NCBI RefSeq assembly: GCF_005503535.1
Contig: NZ_SCNN01000011.1
Coordinates: 1 to 64,000 of the forward strand
Source of the DNA: Mesorhizobium comanense
GTDB lineage: Bacteria > Pseudomonadota > Alphaproteobacteria > Rhizobiales > Rhizobiaceae
DNA: 64,000 bases
Direction of reading: 5' to 3'
Shown piece by piece: positions 16,100-24,793 of this stretch; position 1 is the first letter of the stretch, and the number at the start of each line of letters is the position of its first letter. A program made the translations under genes and the position numbers. Below the pieces are notes generated by a model. That model was not told where the DNA came from. It did no database searches and saw only the letters and a program-made list of their open reading frames with translations.

Positions 16100-17356
16100 A
16101 TGGACAGATTGCGGATCGTCGGCGGACGAAGACTGGAAGGGGCTGTCACCATATCCGGCGCCAAGAACGCGGCGCTGCCGCAGATCGCGGCGGCGTTGCT
16201 GAGCCCCTACCCGCTTGAACTGACCAATCTGCCCGATGTCACCGATGTCCAGAACATGCTCGGCGTGGTGCGGCTTCATGGCGCCGAGGTGACGCGCTCG
16301 GCCCATGCCGCCGCGATCGACACCAGTGCGGCCGTGTCCAAGGAGACCTCCTACGACACGGTGCGCAAGATGCGCGCGACGGTGCTTGTGCTCGCGCCAC
16401 TGCTGGCACGGTTCGGCCATGCCCGGGTTTCGCTGCCGGGCGGCTGCGCCATCGGCGCGCGGCCGGTCGACATGCATGTCTCGGCCCTTGCGGCACTCGG
16501 CGCCCGGATCGCCATCGAGAACGGGCTGATCGTCGCCTCGGCGCCGAACGGGCTGACCGGCACGCGCATCGTGCTCAGCTCGCCGTCTGTCGGGGCGACC
16601 GAGACAGCGATGATGGCGGCGACCACGGCCAGGGGCGAGACCGAGATCCTCAACGCGGCTCGCGAACCGGAAGTGGCCGACCTCGCCGCCTGCCTCAATG
16701 CCATGGGCGCTCGCATAGAAGGCGCCGGCACGCACCGCATCCTGATCGCCGGCGACACAGTCTGGCAGGCGGCCACGCACGACATCATCCCCGACCGGAT
16801 CGAGGCCGGCACCTATGCCATTGCCGCCGCCATCACCGGCGGCCAGCTTGAGCTCACCCACGCGCGGCTCGAGCACATGGCCTCGGTGGTGCAGTTGCTG
16901 GAGGCCACGGGCGTCAGCGTCTGGCCGGGCGACCGCGGGCTCATCGTGTCGCGCGACCGGCCGCTCAAGGCCGCCGACCTCACCACGGAACCCTATCCGG
17001 GCTTTCCGACCGACCTGCAGGCGCAGTTCATGGCGCTGATGTGCTGCGCGGACGGCGCATCGCTGCTGCGCGAGACGATCTTCGAGAACCGCTTCATGCA
17101 TGTGCCCGAACTGATGCGGCTCGGCGCCAACATCAAACTGCAGGGCACCATGGCCCTGGTGCGCGGCGGCGAGAGGTTGCATGGCGCGCAGGTCATGGCC
17201 ACCGACCTGCGTGCTTCGGTATCGCTGGTGCTGGCGGCACTCGTCTGCCAGGGCGAGACGACAATCAACCGCGTCTATCACCTTGATCGAGGCTATGAGC
17301 AACTGGACCGCAAGCTGCGCCTTTGCGGCGCCGACATCGAGCGGCTGAGCGCATGA
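16100..17356 (+). CDS. murA: UDP-N-acetylglucosamine 1-carboxyvinyltransferase paralogue (MurA family)
   Basis: A 418-residue MurA/EPT-family protein, of normal length. Active-site residues are all visible: the Lys22-Asn23 pair in GAKNAALP, Cys116 in LPGGCAIGARPVDMH (the phosphoenolpyruvate- and fosfomycin-reactive Cys), Asp in GFPTDLQAQF (about 309) and the RAS element near 390. The chemistry is transfer of enolpyruvate from PEP to UDP-GlcNAc, the first step of murein synthesis. A murein-sugar salvage operon is an odd place for it: it starts the operon next to an operator, and its stop overlaps the BadF-type kinase (ATGA). It may be a second, conditionally expressed MurA or an enzyme retuned to another N-acetylglucosaminyl substrate. 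AGAAGG lies at 16086-16091. Confidence 0.85.
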   Translation: MDRLRIVGGRRLEGAVTISGAKNAALPQIAAALLSPYPLELTNLPDVTDVQNMLGVVRLHGAEVTRSAHAAAIDTSAAVSKETSYDTVRKMRATVLVLAPLLARFGHARVSLPGGCAIGARPVDMHVSALAALGARIAIENGLIVASAPNGLTGTRIVLSSPSVGATETAMMAATTARGETEILNAAREPEVADLAACLNAMGARIEGAGTHRILIAGDTVWQAATHDIIPDRIEAGTYAIAAAITGGQLELTHARLEHMASVVQLLEATGVSVWPGDRGLIVSRDRPLKAADLTTEPYPGFPTDLQAQFMALMCCADGASLLRETIFENRFMHVPELMRLGANIKLQGTMALVRGGERLHGAQVMATDLRASVSLVLAALVCQGETTINRVYHLDRGYEQLDRKLRLCGADIERLSA

Positions 17357-18231
17357 GCGGCGCGGACTATTTCCTCGGCGTCGACGGGGGCGGCACCGGC
17401 TGCCGGGCCCGCATCGAGGATGCGCGAGGGGTCGTGCTCGGACAGGGCCTCTCCGGTCCCGCTTCGACACGGCTCGGCATAGAAGCTGCCTGGGCCTCGG
17501 TGTCGAAAGCCTTCGGGGCGGCGATCGAGGAAGCGGGATTCGGCCCGGCGGAGATTGTCCGCATCCATACCGGCATCGGCCTTGCCGGGATTGGCCGCAA
17601 GGGCGCGCTGGAGGCGCTGCGGGCGATCGCGCATCCCTTCGCCAGCATCGCCTTCGTCAGCGACGGCGTGGGCGCTTGCCTCGGCGCGCATTCGGGCCAT
17701 GACGGCGCCATCGTCATTGCCGGCACGGGTTCGATCGGCCTCGGCTTCGTGGAGGGCCGCGACCTGCGCGCCGGCGGCTACGGCTTTCCGATCTCCGACG
17801 AAGGCAGCGGCGCCGATCTCGGGCTGAAAGCGGTGCAACTGGCGCTGCGCGCCCATGACGGCCGCCACGAACGGACCGCGCTGCTGGCGGAGGTCATGCA
17901 GCGCTTCGAGGGCGACCCTATGGAAGCCGTCGCCTGGATGGACCGCGCCAGCGCCACGGACTATGCGGCACTGGCGCCGATGGTGATGCGCCATGCCGAT
18001 CAGGGCGATCCGGCGGGACGGCGCATCGTGCAGGGCGCGGCCGAGCAGATCGACACGCTGGTGCGGGTTCTGTTCGAGAAAGGCGCGCCGCGCGTGACCT
18101 TGCTGGGCGGCCTCGCCAGCCCGCTCGAACCCTGGCTCTCTCCCGATGTCCGGCGACGCCTGAAGCCGGCTGACGGCGACGCCGTGTCGGGAGCCATCAT
18201 CCTTGCCAGGCGGTCGTTGGCCAGTGGTTAG
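17353..18231 (+). CDS. BadF/BadG/BcrA/BcrD-type N-acetyl sugar kinase (MurNAc/GlcNAc kinase-like)
   Basis: A 292-residue ASKHA-fold kinase. The phosphate-1 motif DGGGTGCRAR is at 11-20, the GTGS phosphate-2 element is in IAGTGSIGLGF near 125-132, and GFPISDEGSGADLG and LLGGLASPL follow. Its closest functional relatives are eukaryotic NAGK and bacterial MurK, which phosphorylate GlcNAc and/or MurNAc at C6. The ATG at 17353 overlaps the MurA-family stop. Placed before MurQ it would supply MurNAc-6-phosphate from free MurNAc. The specificity between GlcNAc, MurNAc and glucosamine cannot be decided from sequence by eye. Confidence 0.82.
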   Translation: MSGADYFLGVDGGGTGCRARIEDARGVVLGQGLSGPASTRLGIEAAWASVSKAFGAAIEEAGFGPAEIVRIHTGIGLAGIGRKGALEALRAIAHPFASIAFVSDGVGACLGAHSGHDGAIVIAGTGSIGLGFVEGRDLRAGGYGFPISDEGSGADLGLKAVQLALRAHDGRHERTALLAEVMQRFEGDPMEAVAWMDRASATDYAALAPMVMRHADQGDPAGRRIVQGAAEQIDTLVRVLFEKGAPRVTLLGGLASPLEPWLSPDVRRRLKPADGDAVSGAIILARRSLASG

Positions 18232-18246
18232 ACTATATCCTCAGAA

Positions 18247-18261
18247 GGAATATTTTATTCC
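18247..18261. promoter_or_regulatory. Palindromic operator GGAATA-N3-TATTCC, copy 2, with downstream promoter
   Basis: GGAATATTTTATTCC repeats the arms of the operator at 15968-15982 exactly, with a different three-base centre. A TTGACC -35 candidate begins nine bases after it (18271-18276), followed by an AT-rich TTCTAAAA stretch at 18291-18298. It stands between the sugar kinase stop and murQ, so murQ and the transporter genes have their own start under the same regulator. Confidence 0.75.
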
Positions 18262-18332
18262 ATATTTCTGTTGACCACTCGAATATCCAATTCTAAAAGT
18301 TAACAAAGAGCAGCGGCGGCGAAGGCGACGGG

Positions 18333-19256
18333 ATGACCGAACAAGGGTTGATGTCTGAACTGGACCGGCTGGTTTCCGAAGGCCGGAACCCGAGGACCGT
18401 CGACATCGACCTGCTGGCCACCATCGACGTGCTGCGCAAGATCAACGACGAGGACAGGCTGGTCCCGGCGGCGGTCGAAAAGGTGCTGCCCGCGATCGCC
18501 GCCGCGGTAGACCGCATCGTACTCGCCTTCCAGAAAGGGGCGCGCCTGATCTATATCGGCGCCGGCACCAGCGGCCGGCTCGGCGTTCTCGATGCTTCGG
18601 AATGCCCGCCGACCTTCGGCGTGCCCGACGACATGGTGGTCGGCCTGATCGCCGGCGGTCCGGATGCGCTGGTGCGGTCGACGGAGGGCGCCGAGGACGA
18701 TCCTAAGATGGGGGCGAAGGCTCTGCGGGATATCGGGCTTGGAGCGGACGACGTGGTGGTCGGCATCGCGGTCAGCGGGCGCACCCCCTATGTCATCGGC
18801 GGATTGAACTATGCGAAGCAGGTCGGCGCGACGACAATCGCGCTCTCCTGCAATCCGGCATCGACCATTGCCGGCATCGCCGACATCGCCATCTCGCCTG
18901 TCGTCGGCCCGGAAGTGCTGACCGGCTCGACCCGGCTGAAGTCGGGAACCGCGCAGAAGCTGGTGCTCAACATGCTGAGCACCGCCTCGATGATCCGCAT
19001 CGGCAAGAGCTATGAGAACCTGATGGTCGACCTGAACCCGTCGAACAGGAAGCTGGTGGCCAGGGCGATCCGGATCGTCATGCAGACGGCCGGCTGCAGC
19101 GCGCAGCAGGCCAGGCAGGCGCTCGACCGGACCGGCAATGACGTGAAGCTGGCGATCCTGGTGGTGATCACCGGCCTCGACATCGAGGCGGCGCGAACCG
19201 CGCTCGCCAAGGCCAGCGGATTTCTGAGAAAGGCGATCCGCGACGCGGCCGCCTGA
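18333..19256 (+). CDS. murQ: N-acetylmuramic acid 6-phosphate etherase
   Basis: A 307-residue SIS-fold lyase that splits the D-lactyl ether of MurNAc-6-phosphate to give GlcNAc-6-phosphate and D-lactate. The N-terminal segment (RNPRTVDIDLLATIDVLRKI) and the core ARLIYIGAGTSGRLGVLDASECPPTF are diagnostic. Glu90 and Glu121 sit exactly seven residues after the E. coli catalytic Glu83 and Glu114. The SRLKSGTAQKLVLNMLST-like region and a C-terminal helical tail complete the family. It follows operator copy 2 and precedes the peptide-type ABC transporter, and would act on products of AnmK and the BadF-type kinase. No NagA or NagB gene is seen in the window, so GlcNAc-6-phosphate must be handled elsewhere. 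Confidence 0.95.
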   Translation: MTEQGLMSELDRLVSEGRNPRTVDIDLLATIDVLRKINDEDRLVPAAVEKVLPAIAAAVDRIVLAFQKGARLIYIGAGTSGRLGVLDASECPPTFGVPDDMVVGLIAGGPDALVRSTEGAEDDPKMGAKALRDIGLGADDVVVGIAVSGRTPYVIGGLNYAKQVGATTIALSCNPASTIAGIADIAISPVVGPEVLTGSTRLKSGTAQKLVLNMLSTASMIRIGKSYENLMVDLNPSNRKLVARAIRIVMQTAGCSAQQARQALDRTGNDVKLAILVVITGLDIEAARTALAKASGFLRKAIRDAAA

Positions 19257-19375
19257 GGCCGCATGAGACAAGACGGTGCAAAGCCGCATAGACTGGGCCG
19301 ATACTCCAAAGCATGTGTGCCTTGGAAGCGGCCGACAGAAACTGCAAGGCATCGGTTCAAGAATGGGAGATGGGA

Positions 19376-20887
19376 ATGATCAATCTTACAGGAAGGCTGC
19401 TTTCGGGTATCACGCTTGCGGCGATGCTGGGCATCGCGACGGTTTCGTCGCAGGCGGCGACGCTGCACATGGCCTGGTCGCAGGACGCCACCGGGCTCGA
19501 CCCGCACAAGCAGACGGCTTTTTCGTCGCTGCGGCTGCTCGAACTGATCTATGAACCGCTGGTGCGTGTCGATGCCAGCCTGCGGATCGTTCCGGCAATC
19601 GCCACCTCCTGGGAGTTTTCCAAGGACGGCAAGGAGCTGACCTTCAAGCTCGATCCCAAGGCGAAATTCCAGGACGGCGCCGCCGTGACCTCGGCCGACG
19701 TCAAGGCGTCCTTCGAGCGCATCCTGGACGAGAAGACCGGAGCTGCCGCGCGCGCCAATTTCCTCTCGATCGCCGGCATCGATACGCCGGATGCGGCGAC
19801 CGTCGTGTTCCACCTGTCGCAGCCCGACGCGCCGATCCTGACGGCGATGAGCGACGTCAACGCGGCCATCGTCCCCGCGGCCGAGATCAAGGCCGGATCG
19901 ATCGGCACCAAGGCCGTGGGTTCAGGCCCGTTCAAGCTCGACAAATGGGATCCGAACGCCAAGGAGGTGCTGAGCGCCAACAAGGACTGGGCCGGCGGTC
20001 CGACCGGTGTCGACGGCATCGAGATCAGCGTGCTGCCGGACGAGGCGGCGATCCTCGCCGCCATGCGCACCAAGCAGGTCGATTTCGCGCTGCTCAACGA
20101 TCCGCTGGTCGCCACGCTGGTGCCGAAGGAAGCCAGCCTGCAGCTCAACCGCGTGCCGGTGCTGGCCTATCACGTGCTGCAGCTCAACCCGTCGCGCAAG
20201 CCGATGACCGAGCTCAAGGTGCGCCAGGCGATCTCCTGCGCCATCGACCGGCAGGAGGTGCTGGACACGGCCTCGCTGGGCGAAGGCAAGGTCACGGGAC
20301 CGCTGACCATCCCGGCGCTGGCGACCGATCCGAGCCAGCTGTTCTGCTACAAGCGCGATGTCGAGAAAGCGAAGGCGCTGATGAAGGAAGCCGGGCTCGC
20401 CGACGGCTTTTCTGCGACCGTGATCGGCGCCACCGGCGAGCCGCCGACGGCAGCCGCGGAAGCCCAGGTCATCCAGTCGCAGCTCGCCGAAATCGGCATC
20501 AAGCTCGACATCAAGATGATGGAGCTCAACGTCTATGTCGACGCGTGGCTGAAAGGCGACTTCGACATGGCGATCGCGCTCAATGGCGGCCGCGCCGACC
20601 CCTACACCATGTATAACCGCTACTGGACCAAGGCCGGCAACCTGCAGAAGGTGGCCAATTACATCGACGATACGCTGGACAGCGAGATGCAGAAAGGCCG
20701 CGCCGAAACCGATCCGGAAAAGCGCAAGGCGATCTTCACCGCGTTCGAGAAGCACCTCGCCGAGATGTCGCCTTGGATCTGGCTCTACACCTCCTACAGC
20801 TATACGGCGCAGCAGAAGAACATCTCCGGCTTCGTGCCGACGCCGACGGGAACGCTGTTCAGCCTGAGCAAGGTGACGATCCAGTAG
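19376..20887 (+). CDS. ABC transporter substrate-binding protein, DppA/OppA (SBP family 5)
   Basis: A 503-residue periplasmic binding protein for peptide-type ligands. A signal peptide is evident (hydrophobic GITLAAMLGIATVSSQAA, cleavage near residue 28). The family 5 features TGLDPHKQTAFSSLRLLELIYEPL, LTFKLDPKAKFQDG and ADVKASFERILDE are clear, with the C-terminal dipeptide-binding signature NRYWTKAGN. The ATG at 19376 has GGGAG at 19364-19368; an ATG two codons earlier is possible. It starts 119 bases after murQ and is followed by permeases and fused ATPases. Its place between murQ and the AmiE-like and AnmK genes suggests that it binds muropeptides or anhydro-muramyl peptides rather than nutrient dipeptides. 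That ligand is an inference. Confidence 0.87.
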   Translation: MINLTGRLLSGITLAAMLGIATVSSQAATLHMAWSQDATGLDPHKQTAFSSLRLLELIYEPLVRVDASLRIVPAIATSWEFSKDGKELTFKLDPKAKFQDGAAVTSADVKASFERILDEKTGAAARANFLSIAGIDTPDAATVVFHLSQPDAPILTAMSDVNAAIVPAAEIKAGSIGTKAVGSGPFKLDKWDPNAKEVLSANKDWAGGPTGVDGIEISVLPDEAAILAAMRTKQVDFALLNDPLVATLVPKEASLQLNRVPVLAYHVLQLNPSRKPMTELKVRQAISCAIDRQEVLDTASLGEGKVTGPLTIPALATDPSQLFCYKRDVEKAKALMKEAGLADGFSATVIGATGEPPTAAAEAQVIQSQLAEIGIKLDIKMMELNVYVDAWLKGDFDMAIALNGGRADPYTMYNRYWTKAGNLQKVANYIDDTLDSEMQKGRAETDPEKRKAIFTAFEKHLAEMSPWIWLYTSYSYTAQQKNISGFVPTPTGTLFSLSKVTIQ

Positions 20888-20990
20888 AGCAATTCCAGGA
20901 AAAGTGTGAAACGGTTTTCCGTCCGGAATTGCGTAAAAACAAAGAGTTAGAGCCGTTCAGCGTTTCCATGAAACGCTGAACGGCTCTAAC
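20888..20990. repeat. RIME-like mosaic element with a perfect 20-base-pair hairpin
   Basis: Two palindromes follow each other directly after the binding-protein stop. The first has outer arms GCAATTCC (20889-20896) and GGAATTGC (20925-20932) around an inner GGAAAA/TTTTCC pair. The second is a perfect inverted repeat of 20 bases (20946-20965 and 20971-20990) with loop CCATG. The composition matches the rhizobial intergenic mosaic elements (RIME). Lying between a binding-protein gene and its permease, the long hairpin could also act as an mRNA stabiliser or attenuator that keeps binding protein in excess. Confidence 0.75.
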
Positions 20991-21026
20991 GCCGGCTTCG
21001 GCAACGGGACGAGAGGTCTTCTGCGC

Positions 21027-21986
21027 GTGAACTATCTCTTGCGACGGCTGGCGACGTTTCCTCTCGTCCTGCTTGGCGTGTCGGTCCTGGTCTTCGTGGC
21101 GATCCGGATGGTGCCCGGCGATTCGATCACGGCGATGCTGGGCACCGAGGCAGGCCTGCTGACGCCGGCGCAGCGGGACGCGCTCGCCGCTTATTTCGGC
21201 ATCGACCAGCCCTGGTTCGTCCAGTACTGGCGCTGGATCGGCGGCATCCTGCGCGGCAATTTCGGCATCTCCGTCACCTATGGCCGGCCGGTGCTGGACG
21301 TCGTCCTCGAACGCTTTCCGCTGACGCTTGAACTGGCCGTGCTGTCGATGATTATCGCGCTCGCCGTCGGCATGCCGGCGGGCATCTACGCCGCCACGCA
21401 TAGCGAAAAGCCATCCGACCTCGGTGTGCGTGTCATCGCCATGATCGGCCAGTCGACGCCGAGCTTCGTGCTTGGCCTGCTCATCATCTACACGCTCTCG
21501 GCCGGCTTCGGCGTGTTGCCGGCGATGGGCGAATTCGCGCCGCTCTGGCAGGATCCCTTACGCAATCTCAGCCAGTTGATCCTGCCCGCCGTCACGCTGG
21601 GGTTCGCCTTCGCCGCCTCTGTCACCCGCATAGCGCGCTCGGCCATGCTCGACGTGCTGAGCGACGACTATGTCAGAACCGCGCGCAGCAAGGGCGCCTC
21701 GGCGCGCAGCGTCATCTGGCGGCACGCTTTGCCGAACGCGCTGATCCCGGTGGTGACGCTGAGCGGCATCGAGTTCGGCTATCTCCTGGGCGGCGCCGTC
21801 ATCGTCGAGCAGATCTATGCGCTCCCCGGCCTCGGGCGCATGGTGCTCGACGCCATCCTGCAGCGCGACTACGCGCTGGTGCAGGGAAGCGTGCTGTTCA
21901 TCGCCTTCAACTTCATGATCGTCAATCTCCTGGTCGACCTCGCCTATGTCGCGCTCGATCCGCGCATCCGGCTGGGAGAGCAGTGA
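21027..21986 (+). CDS. Peptide-type ABC transporter permease, DppB-like
   Basis: A 319-residue inner-membrane permease. It begins with the MNYLLRRLATFPLVLLGVSVLVF segment typical of DppB/OppB, has a periplasmic loop containing the MVPGDSITAMLG and FGIDQPWFVQYWRW elements, and ends in the coupling loop DDYVRTARSKGASARSVIWR followed by HALPNALIPVVT. The GTG at 21027 is supported by GAGAGG at 21011-21016. It pairs with the DppC-like permease whose start overlaps its stop. In this operon it probably moves muropeptides released during cell-wall turnover. Confidence 0.9.
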   Translation: MNYLLRRLATFPLVLLGVSVLVFVAIRMVPGDSITAMLGTEAGLLTPAQRDALAAYFGIDQPWFVQYWRWIGGILRGNFGISVTYGRPVLDVVLERFPLTLELAVLSMIIALAVGMPAGIYAATHSEKPSDLGVRVIAMIGQSTPSFVLGLLIIYTLSAGFGVLPAMGEFAPLWQDPLRNLSQLILPAVTLGFAFAASVTRIARSAMLDVLSDDYVRTARSKGASARSVIWRHALPNALIPVVTLSGIEFGYLLGGAVIVEQIYALPGLGRMVLDAILQRDYALVQGSVLFIAFNFMIVNLLVDLAYVALDPRIRLGEQ

Positions 21987-22825
21987 TGCGCATCCTGCGC
22001 GCCATCTTCGGCCATGGCAGCGGCCGCATCGGCGGCTGCATCGTCGCTGTTTATCTGCTGCTGGCGATCCTTGGGCTGCTGGGGCTGACGCCGCACAATC
22101 CGATCACCCAGTACCGGATAGACAGGCTGCACGCGCCCAGCGCCGCCTACTGGATGGGCACCGACCTGTTCGGCCGGGACGTGGCCAGCCGGCTGATGGC
22201 GGGCATCGGGCAGTCCTTCACGGTGGCCTTCTTCTCGGTGGCCTTCGCCACTCTCGCCGGCACGGTGCTGGGACTTGCCGCCGCATGGCTCGGGCGGCGC
22301 TGGGACGGCGTGGTCATGCGCATCATGGACGTGCTGCTGGCCTTTCCCGCGATCCTCCTGGCCCTGCTCATCGTCACCGTGGCCGGCCCTGGCACATGGA
22401 CAAGCGTCATTGCCATCGGCATCGTCTACACGCCGATCTTCACGCGCGTGGTGCGCGGCCCGGCCCTGTCACTAAAGGCGCGCGAATTCGTCGACGCCGC
22501 GCGCACCTTCGGCAGCAGTTCCTCCTACATCGTCACCCGCCACCTGCTGCTCAACCTCGTGGCGCCGCTGACCGTGCAGGTGACGCTGGCGCTGGCCTGG
22601 GCACTGCTGACCGAGGCGGGCCTCAGTTTCCTCGGGCTCGGCACGCAGCCGCCTGCCGCCTCGCTCGGCCTGATGCTGAGCGACAGCCGCAACCTGATGG
22701 AGACCGCGCCCTGGCTGATGATCTTTCCGGGCCTCGCGATCATGATCAGCATCCTCGGCTTCAATCTTTTGGGCGACGCCTTGCGCGACGTGCTCGACCC
22801 GAAGACGCGGCGGGCGCCGGCATGA
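21986..22825 (+). CDS. Peptide-type ABC transporter permease, DppC-like
   Basis: A 279-residue permease with the DppC/OppC landmarks: an N-terminal single membrane segment, HNPITQYRIDRLHAPS and YWMGTDLFGRDVASRLMAG, then the coupling loop REFVDAARTFGSSSSYIVTRHLL and the C-terminal TEAGLSFLGLGTQPPAASLG. The ATG at 21986 overlaps the previous stop by one base and has GGGAGAG at a normal distance (21974-21980); a GTG one codon earlier is too close to it. The gene ends in an ATGA overlap with the fused ATPase gene, which implies tightly coupled translation. Confidence 0.9.
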   Translation: MRILRAIFGHGSGRIGGCIVAVYLLLAILGLLGLTPHNPITQYRIDRLHAPSAAYWMGTDLFGRDVASRLMAGIGQSFTVAFFSVAFATLAGTVLGLAAAWLGRRWDGVVMRIMDVLLAFPAILLALLIVTVAGPGTWTSVIAIGIVYTPIFTRVVRGPALSLKAREFVDAARTFGSSSSYIVTRHLLLNLVAPLTVQVTLALAWALLTEAGLSFLGLGTQPPAASLGLMLSDSRNLMETAPWLMIFPGLAIMISILGFNLLGDALRDVLDPKTRRAPA

Positions 22826-24564
22826 TCCCGCTGCTTTCCGTTTCCGGCCTGCGCGTCGGCTTCGGCCGTGATCCACGCGCCAATGAGGTGGTGCGCGGCA
22901 TAAGCTTCGATCTGGCGGATGGCGAAACGCTGGCCATCGTCGGCGAAAGCGGCTCGGGCAAGTCGGTCACCGCGCTGTCGATCAACCGGCTGATCGATTT
23001 CAGCGGCGGGCGCATCACTGGCGGCTCGATGAAGCTCAAGCGGGCGGATGGGAGCCTCTTCGACCTGACAAAGGCGAGCGAACCGCAGATGACGGGCATT
23101 CGCGGCGCGGAGATCGGCATGATCTTCCAGGAGCCGATGACATCGCTCAATCCGGTGCTGACCATCGGCGCCCAGATCGAGGAATCGTTCCGGCTGCATC
23201 GCGGCCTGACCGGCCGTCAGGCGACGTCGGCAGCGAAGGACGCGCTCGACCGCGTGCGCATTCCCGATGCCGCAAGGCGGCTGAAATACACGCCCAACCA
23301 GCTGTCCGGCGGCATGCTGCAGCGGGTGATGATCGCCATCGCGCTCGCCTGCAATCCGCGCCTGCTGATCGCCGACGAGCCGACGACGGCGCTCGATGTC
23401 ACCGTGCAGGCGCAGATCATGGCGCTGCTTGGCGAGCTGAAGCGCGAAACGGGCATGTCCGTCATCTTCATCACCCACGATATCGGCCTGGTCGCAGGCA
23501 TCGCCGACAAGGTGATGGTGATGCAGAATGGCCAGGCCGTCGAACAGGGCGAACTGAACCAGTTGCTTGATCGTCCCGGCCATCCCTATACACGGCATCT
23601 CCTGCGGGACGTGCCGCATTTCGCCAATGGCCGTGCGACGCGCGCGGACGGAAAACGTGACGAGAACGCCGGGATGAACCCGGCCTTGAAGGTCGACGGG
23701 CTCGTTGTGCGTTTCCCGCTCAAGAGCAACGTCTTCAGCCGCGCCACCGGCGCGGTGCACGCCGTCGACGGCATCGATTTCGACCTGATGCCAGGCGAGA
23801 CGCTGGCCATCGTCGGCGAGAGCGGTTCGGGAAAATCGACCACGGCGAAAGCGGTGCTCGGCCTGGTGCGCTCGACGCGCGGCAGCTTCTCCATCGAGAC
23901 GAATTCAGCCGCGCGCAGCGCCAGGCCGGTGCAGATGGTGTTCCAGAACCCCTATGCCTCGCTCAACCCGAGGCTGACGATCGAGAGCATCCTGGCCGAA
24001 CCGGTGATCGCCACGGGTGGCCGTGTCGACGCCGGAACAAAGGCTGCGATGGCAAGCCTTCTGGAACGGGTCGGCCTGCCCGCGAACAGCCTGCAACGCT
24101 ATCCGCATGAGTTCTCGGGCGGCCAGCGGCAAAGGCTGTGCATCGCCCGCGCGCTGATGCTCAACCCTTCCGTCGTCGTTCTCGACGAAGCGGTCTCGGC
24201 GCTCGATGTTTCGGTGCAGGCCAAGGTGCTGGAGCTTCTGGTCGACCTGCAGCGCGAGTTCGGGCTTGCCTATCTATTCATCTCGCATGACATGGCGGTC
24301 GTCGAGCGCATCGCGCACCGGATCGCGGTTATCTACGCCGGCCAGATCGTCGAAATCGGCAAGGCGGCCTCGGTGCTGTCGCAGCCGAGGCATTCCTATA
24401 CGAAGAAGCTGATTGCGGCCGTTCCGACCATCGACCGGCGGCGAGAGCGTTTCGAGCTCGACACGCGTCAGATGCCTTCGCTGGTACGCCCGCAAGGGTT
24501 CGAACCGGCACCGGCGCGATGGGAGGCGTTTGGTGAGGATCATATGGTGAGGGTGGAAGGTTGA
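22822..24564 (+). CDS. Fused peptide-type ABC ATPase (DppD-DppF in one chain)
   Basis: A 580-residue protein with two complete nucleotide-binding domains. The first has Walker A GESGSGKSV at 41-49, LSGGMLQR and ADEPTTALDV with ITHD. The second begins at about residue 285 with its own Walker A GESGSGKST at 332-340, FSGGQRQR, LDEAVSALDV and ISHD. Many peptide transporters carry these as separate DppD and DppF genes; single-chain fusions are known in rhizobia and in GsiA/YejF. It would energise the DppB/DppC-like permeases with which it overlaps. Both domains look intact, so both ATP sites should be competent. Confidence 0.92.
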   Translation: MIPLLSVSGLRVGFGRDPRANEVVRGISFDLADGETLAIVGESGSGKSVTALSINRLIDFSGGRITGGSMKLKRADGSLFDLTKASEPQMTGIRGAEIGMIFQEPMTSLNPVLTIGAQIEESFRLHRGLTGRQATSAAKDALDRVRIPDAARRLKYTPNQLSGGMLQRVMIAIALACNPRLLIADEPTTALDVTVQAQIMALLGELKRETGMSVIFITHDIGLVAGIADKVMVMQNGQAVEQGELNQLLDRPGHPYTRHLLRDVPHFANGRATRADGKRDENAGMNPALKVDGLVVRFPLKSNVFSRATGAVHAVDGIDFDLMPGETLAIVGESGSGKSTTAKAVLGLVRSTRGSFSIETNSAARSARPVQMVFQNPYASLNPRLTIESILAEPVIATGGRVDAGTKAAMASLLERVGLPANSLQRYPHEFSGGQRQRLCIARALMLNPSVVVLDEAVSALDVSVQAKVLELLVDLQREFGLAYLFISHDMAVVERIAHRIAVIYAGQIVEIGKAASVLSQPRHSYTKKLIAAVPTIDRRRERFELDTRQMPSLVRPQGFEPAPARWEAFGEDHMVRVEG

Positions 24565-24603
24565 TTGCTGTCGCGCAGACATTTCGAAGCTTGGTGGGAC
24601 AGC

Positions 24604-24758
24604 ACCCCTCTCTGTCCTGCCGGACATCTCCCCCGCAAGGGGGGAGATCAGATGTCCCGCCGGCTTTCGCCAATCTCGAACGTCGGAAAGCTGCCGACAC
24701 ATATGAACTGCCGATCTCCCCCCTTGCGGGGGAGATGTCCGGCAGGACAGAGGGGGGT
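24604..24758. repeat. Long inverted-repeat intergenic element
   Basis: Arms of 45 bases (24604-24648 and 24714-24758) are inverted copies with a single mismatch. Their core is TCCTGCCGGACATCTCCCCC on the left and its complement on the right. The 65 bases between the arms hold no gene. The same core, TCCTGCCGGACAT followed by TCTCCCC, recurs in the element at 49661-49841, so both belong to one dispersed family. It separates the ATPase gene from the AmiE-like gene and may fold into a very stable RNA hairpin. Confidence 0.8.
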
Positions 24759-24793
24759 GGGACGGAGCGCGACCTTTCAGATGGAAGTTTGCA

